DNA from: Natronorubrum halophilum
Lineage (GTDB): Archaea > Halobacteriota > Halobacteria > Halobacteriales > Natrialbaceae
NCBI RefSeq assembly: GCF_003670115.1
Contig: NZ_QQTY01000005.1
Span: 372,001-436,000, forward strand
Length of the DNA stretch: 64,000 nucleotides
Reading direction: 5' to 3'
Under the pieces are notes generated by a model. That model ran no database searches and was not told where the DNA came from. It was given only the letters and a program-made list of their open reading frames with translations. The position numbers were made by a program, and so were the translations under genes. Shown here in pieces: positions 1 through 7,712 of the stretch (its first letter is position 1; each line of letters opens with the position of its first letter).

Positions 1-1
1 C

Positions 2-1876
2 TCACTCGCCGGGACGATCGTCGTCTCGGTCAGCGTCCTCTACCTGATCGCCGTACGGCGTCGCGACGCAGTCCGATCCGTTCCGCGGGTAGACGCCGTC
101 GTCAGCTGGCGAGCGATCCGGTACGCGGTCCCGCTGTTGACGCTGCCGATACTGAGCGCGGTCGCTTCGTATTACGGGTCCGCGGCCGGGGAATATCGGA
201 TCAATCTCCTCGTCCTGGTGGTGCTCTGTCTCGTTCCGCTGGCGGTGTACGTCAGCGATCTCCCCGGACCGGCGTATCCGCTCGCGATCTGGACGGTATC
301 GCTCGCGATCCTGTTTCAGTTCACGATGGTCTCGGCGCACGTCGTCGGGTTCGACATCCACTACGAGTTCTACACCGCGAACGCCGTTCGGGAGCAACTC
401 CGCTGGTACCCGCAGGTGACCTCGGTCGGAAACTCCCTGCTGTCGATCGCGGTGCTCCCCGCGATGTACTCGATCCTGACGAACGTCGACGTCGCGCTGA
501 TTTTCAAAGTGGTCGTGCCGTTTTTCTTCTCGCTGGCCCCGCTCTGCGTGTATCACGTGACGGTTCACGTGTTCGATCGGCGCGACACCGGCTTCCTGGC
601 CGCGTTCGTGTTCGTCGCCTACTACAGTTTCTTCAAGGACATGCCGGACAAACAGCACATGGCCATCCTGTTTCTCGGCCTGTTCCTCCTGGTGACGACC
701 GATCCGCGTCTCGCGCGGCGCGTGAAACTCGTCCTCTCCGTCGCGTTTCTCGGCGGCATCGTCACGTCGCACTACGCGACGAGTTTCCTCCTGATCGGGC
801 TCTTCGCGCCGGTGGCGTTCGTCGACGTCGTCTCCCGGTTTCGATTGGGATCAGTGCGCGTCGATAGGACCGCTATCCCCATCAGCGCCGGACTGTGGGC
901 GTATTTCGTCCTCTTCAACGTGCTCTGGTACGGCACCGTCAGCCAGGGAACGAACCTCGAGCTGATCGTCGCCGTCTCGTCCGAGACGCTCACGAACGTC
1001 GAGGCGTTCATGGCGACGCCCGAAAGTCGAAGCGGCGTGGACTACGCGACCCGAGACCTCCCGGGCGGCCTGCTCTGGGAGGGGTACAGACTGCTGAACG
1101 TCGTCCTCCTCGGACTCGTCTTCGTCGGCCTCGTCGAGACGGCGCGGCGGATTCTCGTCGATTGGGAGATCCACCCGTACCACGTCCTCGCGGCGGGGTG
1201 TTACGCGCTGATCGTCGTCACCATCGTGCTCCCGTTCGACATCGGATTCGACCGCATCCTACAACTGGCGCTGTTCGTCCTCGCCCCGTACCTGATCGTC
1301 GGCGGCGTCGCCCTGGCCAACGCGACCGCTCGCGCGTTCGACTCCGTCCGCGCCGTCCGTGCCCTGGCGACAGCGAGCAACGCCCGCAAGCTGGTGTGTG
1401 CGTTTCTCGTGATCTACCTGCTGTTCAGTACGGGGGCGGGGTTCGCGATAGCCGGCGACGAAACCCCGCCGTACGCGATCTACCTGGACGACGATAACTG
1501 GGAGGAGTGGAACGTCGCCTACCCGTCCGAACTGGCCGCCGCGGAGTGGGTGAGCGCACACTCCTCGTCGGACGAGATCGCGACGCTCCCCGGCCCGCCG
1601 AACCACTGGTGGCACAACAAGGACTTCATGATACTGTCCGGTTACTACGACCAATCGGCGTTCGTGTGGTTCGAACGGGAGACGGAGTCCGTCCCGCAGG
1701 GAACGTGCATCTATCTCGGCAACGAGATGAACGACGACGGGCGGATGCCGTACTTCGACGTCGAAACGGAGACGCTCGAGCACACCGAGTTCGAGGAGAC
1801 GGCGTTCTACGAGTCGGTCGTGGTCGACTCGAATCGGGTGTACGATAGCGGGTCAGCAACGATCTACGGGTGCTGA
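2..1876 (+). CDS. Multi-pass membrane protein, DUF2206/GT-C-like (5' end outside window)
   Basis: The reading frame is open from the first bases of the window, with a hydrophobic segment (LAGTIVVSVSVLYLIAV) encoded before the first ATG at 137, so the gene is cut by the window edge; 624 residues are visible. About a dozen hydrophobic helices are followed by a soluble C-terminal tail of about 130 residues. An acidic motif, DIHYEF (near base 353), lies in a loop after a helix, where GT-C glycosyltransferases and DUF2206 proteins carry catalytic acidic residues. It sits convergently beside a flippase, which suggests surface glycan or N-glycan assembly. The family assignment is from resemblance and the enzymatic role is an inference. 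Confidence 0.75.
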   Translation, partial: SLAGTIVVSVSVLYLIAVRRRDAVRSVPRVDAVVSWRAIRYAVPLLTLPILSAVASYYGSAAGEYRINLLVLVVLCLVPLAVYVSDLPGPAYPLAIWTVSLAILFQFTMVSAHVVGFDIHYEFYTANAVREQLRWYPQVTSVGNSLLSIAVLPAMYSILTNVDVALIFKVVVPFFFSLAPLCVYHVTVHVFDRRDTGFLAAFVFVAYYSFFKDMPDKQHMAILFLGLFLLVTTDPRLARRVKLVLSVAFLGGIVTSHYATSFLLIGLFAPVAFVDVVSRFRLGSVRVDRTAIPISAGLWAYFVLFNVLWYGTVSQGTNLELIVAVSSETLTNVEAFMATPESRSGVDYATRDLPGGLLWEGYRLLNVVLLGLVFVGLVETARRILVDWEIHPYHVLAAGCYALIVVTIVLPFDIGFDRILQLALFVLAPYLIVGGVALANATARAFDSVRAVRALATASNARKLVCAFLVIYLLFSTGAGFAIAGDETPPYAIYLDDDNWEEWNVAYPSELAAAEWVSAHSSSDEIATLPGPPNHWWHNKDFMILSGYYDQSAFVWFERETESVPQGTCIYLGNEMNDDGRMPYFDVETETLEHTEFEETAFYESVVVDSNRVYDSGSATIYGC

Positions 1877-1966
1877 GAGGGGAGTCGCGAACCGGGATAC
1901 GCCGTCCGAACGGATGTGCACCGGCTCGGTGGGCGTATCGTCGCGCCCTCCGATCGAAATGGCGGC

Positions 1967-3397
1967 TCAATCGGACGGCGAGAGGACGCCGACGACGTCC
2001 CGGCGGATCCGTTTCGTCAGCGCGAGCAGCGAGACGAGGTAGACGACGATCCCGAGGGCGATCACCAGCACGAGGCCGACGAGCGTGTCGACGGCGAACG
2101 GTGAGAACAGCATTGCGATCCCCATGAGGCCCGCGGATACCACTTGCATGGCGATCTCGCGTATCGGGACGGTGATCTCGAGCAGTCGCGACGAGTAGAC
2201 GTACACGAGGACGGCCTTCGTCAGCATCGCCAGCGAGGTCGCGACGGCGGCACCGCGCCACCCGATCGAGACGATCAGCACCACGTTGAGCACGACTGCC
2301 AGCACGATGAATACGACGTTGGCCTTGAACATGAGCACCGGCCGGTCGAGCGCGTGGACGAGTTTCTCGAGGATGATCTCGTAGCTGTGGATCACGCGCG
2401 CGAAGATCAGAACGAGCAACACGGTGTAGCCGGCGGTGAACTCCGCTCCGAAGTACGAGAGCAGTTCCTCGCCGACGAAAATCGCGCCGACGAAGCCGGG
2501 GATCGCGATGATTCCCGCGTAGACCAGCGAGGACTCGACGAGCCGTTCGACTCGCTCTCGCTCCCCGCTGATCCACAGTTCGCTCACGTTGGGGAGCAGC
2601 GCCGAACTCACCGCCGAACCGACGAAGAAGAAGACGCCGGAGATCTGCCAGCTCACCTCGTAGATGCCGATCAGCGCGGACGCGACGAACAGCCCGAGTA
2701 TCAGCGTGTCCGTCCACACCCAGGAGGTCTCCTTGATCGACGCGAGCCAGCTGTACCGCGCGAATCGATAGAGGCTCGAGTAGTGCGTGCTCGCGGGAGC
2801 GCCGGGCGCGACGGGGAGCAGGTACAGCGCCAGGGCGATCGCGAGCAGCTGTCCGACGATGAACCCGACGAGGATCCCGATCAGCCCGTACCCGAGGTAG
2901 ATCAAGAAAAACCACAGGAGGACCCGTCCGAGCGTCTCCGTGAACAACAGCAGCACCGACCGTCCGACGAGTTTCTTTCCGGCCAGTACCGACGAGAAGG
3001 TGTCGACGGCGACGTTCAGAAAGATCCCCGCCACCAGGAAAGGGAACACGATATCGCTGCCGATGTACGCCGTGATCGGGCCGCGTAACGCGAGCAGCGC
3101 GACCAGGACGCCGACGAAGAGCGCGAGTCGGATCAGTAGCGAGGCCGCGAAGTATCGATCGCGGGCGTCGCCGCTCGCCGTCCGCTCGCTGATCCGCTTT
3201 CGCGTCGCCTCGGAGAACCCCATATCGGTCAGCAAGGCGGCGAAAAACACCGTCGCGGCGAACAGCGCGTAGGTCCCGAACGTCGCGGCGTCGGTCGCTC
3301 GAGCGACGTACAGGACGCCGACGAACTCGAGCCCCGCGACCCCGACCTGCAGGGAGAACACGCCGAGGGACGATTTGACGAACGCGAGCTCTTTCAT
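1967..3397 (-). CDS. Oligosaccharide flippase, Wzx/AglR type (MOP superfamily)
   Basis: The 476-residue protein has about 12-14 transmembrane helices and the usual start of polysaccharide transporters (MKELAFVKSSLGVFSLQVG). It has the TFGTYALFAA segment and conserved Arg/Glu after helix 2 (EATRKRISER) seen in RfbX/Wzx-like flippases. Members move lipid-linked oligosaccharides across the membrane; in haloarchaea AglR does this for dolichol-linked N-glycans. The tail of the preceding plus-strand membrane gene converges on it, with 90 bases between the two stop codons. Its own promoter region (3398-3641) is shared with the divergent Tat-signal gene. The exact substrate is unknown. Confidence 0.9.
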   Translation of the reverse strand: MKELAFVKSSLGVFSLQVGVAGLEFVGVLYVARATDAATFGTYALFAATVFFAALLTDMGFSEATRKRISERTASGDARDRYFAASLLIRLALFVGVLVALLALRGPITAYIGSDIVFPFLVAGIFLNVAVDTFSSVLAGKKLVGRSVLLLFTETLGRVLLWFFLIYLGYGLIGILVGFIVGQLLAIALALYLLPVAPGAPASTHYSSLYRFARYSWLASIKETSWVWTDTLILGLFVASALIGIYEVSWQISGVFFFVGSAVSSALLPNVSELWISGERERVERLVESSLVYAGIIAIPGFVGAIFVGEELLSYFGAEFTAGYTVLLVLIFARVIHSYEIILEKLVHALDRPVLMFKANVVFIVLAVVLNVVLIVSIGWRGAAVATSLAMLTKAVLVYVYSSRLLEITVPIREIAMQVVSAGLMGIAMLFSPFAVDTLVGLVLVIALGIVVYLVSLLALTKRIRRDVVGVLSPSD

Positions 3398-3641
3398 CGG
3401 TCCAGAACGGTGGTGATCGGCGACGGTGTGTCTCGGCGACGACTCGTCACGGGTAGCGGATACGTATCGGACACTCGATAACGTCTCACCATACTCAACG
3501 ACTTAATACCACTATCTAACCGTTCGGCGTTCCAGTACGAATCTCCGCGATCGGAACCCGTCGAATCGGCGTCGCAATCGCCGATCTCACCGGGCAGGTG
3601 TAGTGAACCACTTAACCCCGTCGGACGCCTCACTCTCTACG

Positions 3642-3851
3642 ATGACCGAGGACGATCGAACGATTCACCGCAGAGCGGTTCTCGCCGCGATAACCGCGAC
3701 GTCGCTCGCCGCTGCCACCGGTTCCGCGGCCGCTCACCACCGACTCGGTCACCGTCGAGGGGGACCGCCTTCCCGAGATGCGGGCACGGACGGTTCCTCG
3801 AGCGAGAGCGGCGGATACGGTTCCGAATACGGTCGTCGATACCGATCATAA
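3642..3851 (+). CDS. Short Tat-signal protein
   Basis: The predicted product has 69 residues. I chose ATG 3642 over an in-frame upstream ATG at 3603 because it places a twin-arginine motif (HRRAVLAAI) at residues 9-17, followed by an Ala/Thr-rich hydrophobic stretch ending in GSAAA, a plausible signal peptidase site. The mature part is only about 35 residues, rich in Gly, Ser and Arg. The stop lies 14 bases before the ATG of the beta-helix gene, which has an AGGAG ribosome site, so the two are probably co-transcribed. It could be an independent exported peptide or the detached signal region of an ancestral secreted beta-helix protein. Confidence 0.55.
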   Translation: MTEDDRTIHRRAVLAAITATSLAAATGSAAAHHRLGHRRGGPPSRDAGTDGSSSESGGYGSEYGRRYRS

Positions 3852-3865
3852 CACAGGAGTAACCC

Positions 3866-5251
3866 ATGCCAACGCCATCCGACAACCACGAATTCGACCT
3901 CGACTACCAGCGCGATGAGGAGTGGGACTACAACGACGAGTTCGAGGCGCTCGAGGAGCGGGTGCCGATCGTCGACGACGAGACCGACCGCGACGAGTAC
4001 ACCCCGCACGAAGATTCGGTGTTCCTCGCTCGAGATACGGGTGATGTGTCCGTCGGTACCGGCGCGGAGTGGACTCACCTCGGAAACGTCGCCGAGACGA
4101 TGATCCCCGTGACCGCGTACGGTGCCGTCGGGGACGGCGTCACCGACGACACGCGAGCGATCCAGGACGCGATCGACGACACGCCCTCCGGCGTCTTCTT
4201 TCCCGACCCGGCGGACGCGTATCTCGTCTCCGAACCGATCGACTTCGGCCACGGCGGCCGCTCCCGGCACCTCCGCGGAAGCGGCGCAGTCACCATCCGG
4301 GCGGATCCGGACGGAACGTGGCCGGCCGGATCCGGCGTCCTGAACAGGCCGGAGCGAACCGAGTGGACCGACGGGCACGACCTGGTCGTCCGCGACCTCA
4401 CCCTCGATGCCAACGACGCCGCCGCTCACGCGCTGGGCATCAGCGACGCGGGTGCCGACGTGAACGTCGTGCTCGACGTGGCGAACGTCCACGGCGTCCG
4501 CGCGAGGAGTCACGGCTTCGCGATCCACCGACCGATCGTCTCGCGGATCGCTTCCTGTCGCGCCCAGTACAACGGTGGTAGCGGCTTCCTCGTCACCGGT
4601 CACGGGACGTCGACGCAGTTTCACACCTGCTATTCGCTGGACAACGACGGCCACGGCTACGAGATATCCGCGATGGACTACACCGGCCTCGTCAACTGCG
4701 CGGCCGACAGGACCCGACGCGGCTACTCCCTCCGCGGGGCCGACGGCCGACGAAGCATGGCGCTCGAGATCCACCACTGCGGCGTCGAGTGGCCGGAGGA
4801 AGAGGCCTACTACCTCGAGGGCGTCGACAACGCCCACATCGTCGCGCCGTACGTTCACGACCCCGACGACGACCACCCGATGCTCTCGTTCAACGCGTTC
4901 GCGCGGATCACGGTGTCGAACTTCGTCTCGTTCGTCGAACCCGAGAACGCATCCGTCGTCTCCGTCAACGCGACCGGCGAAACGCTCACCCGATATCCGG
5001 ATCAGATTCACTTCGAGAACTCCCGGTTCGCCTCGATCGACGGCGGCGACCTCGACCTCCGGTGGGTGTTGAGCTACTACGGACTCGAACTCGAGGACGA
5101 CTCGCAGCTCGCGACGTACCGCGTCAACGGCGACTTCTACTGCGGCGGTGCCGACGGAAACGGCGTGATCGTCCGCGACCGTTCGACCGGCGAACCCTAC
5201 CGAATCACCGTCGACGACGGGGCGGTCGTCGCCGACCCGGTGGACGAGTAA
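3866..5251 (+). CDS. Right-handed parallel beta-helix protein (pectate-lyase-3 type)
   Basis: The protein has 461 residues. Residues about 80-100 carry the signature YGAVGDGVTDDTRAIQDAI of the Pectate_lyase_3 domain found in pectinases, glycan-processing enzymes and phage tail spikes. The rest is a series of beta-strand turns with many His, Asp and Asn residues, as in a beta-solenoid. There is no signal peptide; the N-terminal 75 residues are strongly acidic. The preceding short gene encodes a Tat signal but ends in another frame, with a TAA in frame just before this ATG, so the start is firm. An AGGAG motif lies 7 bases upstream. A role in surface polysaccharide modification is inferred from its neighbours. 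Confidence 0.8.
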   Translation: MPTPSDNHEFDLDYQRDEEWDYNDEFEALEERVPIVDDETDRDEYTPHEDSVFLARDTGDVSVGTGAEWTHLGNVAETMIPVTAYGAVGDGVTDDTRAIQDAIDDTPSGVFFPDPADAYLVSEPIDFGHGGRSRHLRGSGAVTIRADPDGTWPAGSGVLNRPERTEWTDGHDLVVRDLTLDANDAAAHALGISDAGADVNVVLDVANVHGVRARSHGFAIHRPIVSRIASCRAQYNGGSGFLVTGHGTSTQFHTCYSLDNDGHGYEISAMDYTGLVNCAADRTRRGYSLRGADGRRSMALEIHHCGVEWPEEEAYYLEGVDNAHIVAPYVHDPDDDHPMLSFNAFARITVSNFVSFVEPENASVVSVNATGETLTRYPDQIHFENSRFASIDGGDLDLRWVLSYYGLELEDDSQLATYRVNGDFYCGGADGNGVIVRDRSTGEPYRITVDDGAVVADPVDE

Positions 5252-5358
5252 CCGCGCTGCGTTCGCCCTCGAAACCGAACTGGACGCCTCGCTCGAGCGA
5301 GAATCCCGCGACTCGCTCCCGAACCGACGAACGTCCTCGAGTACTGCCGGCGACGGCG

Positions 5359-6333
5359 TCAGTCCCCGTCGGTCAGATCCACCCAGAGCGAGACGTAGTA
5401 GTCCGCGGTTTGGACGGACGGATCGTCCGGAACGTCCCCGTCGAGGTACAGCAACCAGACGACCCGGACGTCCGACCCCGTCATCGTCGGCTCGAGTTCG
5501 ACCGACCGATTCCGCGTCTCGTCGTGCTCGAGGCGCGCGTCGAACCTGCCGAGTTCTCGTTGCTCGTCGACGACCGTCTCGCCGTCGCTCACGGCGACGT
5601 CCTGTTCGGCGACGACGACGGTGTAGTTCGTCGTCCGGTGCTCGTGGTTGTCGATGCCGACGATCACCTCTCGCTCTTCGCCACGCTCGAACTCGGTCGG
5701 GTAGTCGTCGGCGACCTGCTCGCCGTCCCCGTCCGCAGTCAGGAGATAGATCGCCGAGTACGATTCGTCCTGTGGCGGCGCTACGGCGACGTAACCGACG
5801 CTACCGACGACGAGCAGTACCGACACCACGAGGAGTACGGTCAACGCCGTCTCTCCTCGCGTACTGGGTCGAAGCCCGCCGGTTCGCTCGGATCCGAACC
5901 ACTCGCGGTACGGGACGCGAAACCGCTCGTCCTCGGCGAGGGACCACCGTCTGAGGGCCGCGACCGCCGCTGCGAGGAGCGTGACGGCGGTCGCGACGAG
6001 GATAATCGGAACGAGGTGGATACCCCACGGCGTCGCGGAGAGTCCGAGGCCGAACAGCGGAACGATCGCCAGACTCACTCCGACCGAGAGCGCGACGCGC
6101 TCGATCCCGCCGATTTCGCCGCGTTCGGGGAAGAGTCCCGCGACGACGACGTATCCCGGAGCGACGAGGAGCATCGGGACCGCGAGCGGGAGAGGAACCG
6201 TCGCGTCGTAGTAACGCAACACGAGTCCGACGACGGCGACGAAAACCGTTACCGCAGCTACCGCGACGAGGTCGGCCGGAAGGGGCGACCCGTCGCGCAC
6301 ACGAGGCGGTTCCCGCGACTCGTCGTCGGCCAT
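5359..6333 (-). CDS. DUF1616 membrane protein
   Basis: The start at 6333 (MADDESREPP) was chosen because the frame upstream is basic, shadow-like sequence. The 324-residue protein has four or five helices between residues 20 and 190, including LAVPMLLVAPGYVVVAGLFP, the hallmark N-terminal half of DUF1616. A long extracellular-looking acidic domain follows, with several N-x-S/T sites (NYT, NRS). DUF1616 proteins occur beside archaeal glycosylation and surface polysaccharide genes. The function is not known biochemically. The gene is divergent from the epimerase gene across a 259-base AT-rich gap. Confidence 0.85.
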   Translation of the reverse strand: MADDESREPPRVRDGSPLPADLVAVAAVTVFVAVVGLVLRYYDATVPLPLAVPMLLVAPGYVVVAGLFPERGEIGGIERVALSVGVSLAIVPLFGLGLSATPWGIHLVPIILVATAVTLLAAAVAALRRWSLAEDERFRVPYREWFGSERTGGLRPSTRGETALTVLLVVSVLLVVGSVGYVAVAPPQDESYSAIYLLTADGDGEQVADDYPTEFERGEEREVIVGIDNHEHRTTNYTVVVAEQDVAVSDGETVVDEQRELGRFDARLEHDETRNRSVELEPTMTGSDVRVVWLLYLDGDVPDDPSVQTADYYVSLWVDLTDGD

Positions 6334-6592
6334 CGGCCGTAGCCACCACCGTCGGCGATAAAAAGTTGAAGTACGGTCGAGATGACTCTCTCGATACCGA
6401 AAATATCGTAACAGCTGAACTGTCCCTCGCCAGTTCGCTCCGGGGCGGTTCGAAATTGGAACCGGAAGCCGGTCCGTCACGAGAGTATCGTACAGAAGAG
6501 CCGGATACGAGCACGATACCGAACGGCTTTCGCGAGTAATCGGTGCCCCTCGAGGGGCAAAGGAACATACGTTTCTTCGCCGTCCGTTCAAT

Positions 6593-7546
6593 ATGCGGAC
6601 ACACGAACTCGAGGATCGAACGGTCCTCGTCACGGGCGGCGCCGGATTCATCGGAAGCCACCTCGCGACCGCGCTCGCCGACGATACCGACCTCAGGGTT
6701 CTCGACTCGTTCGCCACGGGACGGCGGGAACGGGTCCCGGACGATGCGACGGTCATCGACGGCGACATGCGAGACGAAACCGCGCTCGCTCGAGCGACCG
6801 AGGGCGTCGATCTGATCTTCCACGAGGCCGCCCTCGTCAGCGTCGAGCGCTCCGTCGAGGACCCCGTGGCGAGCCACTCGATAAACGTCGACGCGACCCT
6901 CACGCTGCTAGAGCGCGCTCGAGAACTCGACGCGCGGTTCGTCCTCGCCTCCAGCGCGGCGATCTACGGGCAACCGGAGCGGACGGTCGTCTCGGAATCC
7001 GACCGAGCGGTCCCGACGTCGCCTTACGGGCTCGAAAAGCTCGCGGTCGACCACTACGCGAGCCAGTACCACGACCTCTACGGACTCGAGACGGTGGCGC
7101 TTCGCTACTTCAACGTCTACGGACCGGGGCAGTTCGACAGCGACTACAGCGGCGTCGTCACCGCCTTCATCGACCGGGCGCTGGCCGGAGATCCGCTTCC
7201 GATCCACGGCGACGGCGGTCAGACGCGGGACTTCGTCTTCGTCGAGGACGTCGTTCGGGCGAATCTCCTGGCCGCCACGACGGATCACGTCGGCCGCGCG
7301 TACAACGTCGGAACGGGACGGTCCGTTACGGTTCGCGAACTCGCGGAACTGATCGTCGACGTGACCGACTCCGAGTCCGAGATCGTTCACACGGACGAGC
7401 GAGTCGGCGACATCCGACACAGCAGAGCCGATATCGACGCGGCGCGAGCCGATATCGACTACGCGCCCGCCGTCTCGCTCCGCGAGGGGCTCGAGCGAAC
7501 CGTCGAGTGGGTGGCAGCATCGAACAGGCGAGGCGAGTTTCGGTAA
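6593..7546 (+). CDS. NAD-dependent sugar-nucleotide epimerase/dehydratase
   Basis: This is an extended short-chain dehydrogenase of 317 residues, the usual length for UDP-glucose 4-epimerase-like enzymes. The nucleotide-binding motif GGAGFIGSH is at residues 17-25, SSAAIYG is near 120 and the catalytic YxxxK is present in YGLEKLAV near 145. The substrate-side motif YFNVYGPGQ and the RDFVFVEDV block are intact. It would interconvert UDP- or dTDP-sugars for glycan building. It lies next to the flippase and DUF1616 genes, supporting a surface glycan role. The exact sugar cannot be read from sequence. Confidence 0.9.
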   Translation: MRTHELEDRTVLVTGGAGFIGSHLATALADDTDLRVLDSFATGRRERVPDDATVIDGDMRDETALARATEGVDLIFHEAALVSVERSVEDPVASHSINVDATLTLLERARELDARFVLASSAAIYGQPERTVVSESDRAVPTSPYGLEKLAVDHYASQYHDLYGLETVALRYFNVYGPGQFDSDYSGVVTAFIDRALAGDPLPIHGDGGQTRDFVFVEDVVRANLLAATTDHVGRAYNVGTGRSVTVRELAELIVDVTDSESEIVHTDERVGDIRHSRADIDAARADIDYAPAVSLREGLERTVEWVAASNRRGEFR

Positions 7547-7712
7547 CCGCCACCGAGCCGTCACTTCCGAGAGCTACACACTGATTTCGATCACCTGTTG
7601 TGCGTTCTCGGGACGCAATCGTCTTCGACGAGTACCGTGGGGGAGCCGCGACCGTCCACCGAGGGGCCGGACGAATCTGTCAAACGAACCGAGATCGGTC
7701 CGTCGTCCCTCG

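Noticed and set aside
2144..3088. Long plus-strand frame over the flippase gene
   Set aside because: Acidic/Arg-rich antisense shadow of a well-supported membrane protein; no motif.
6334..6592. tRNA-like GGTTCGAA sequence
   Set aside because: The flanking bases do not form a cloverleaf; no acceptor stem.
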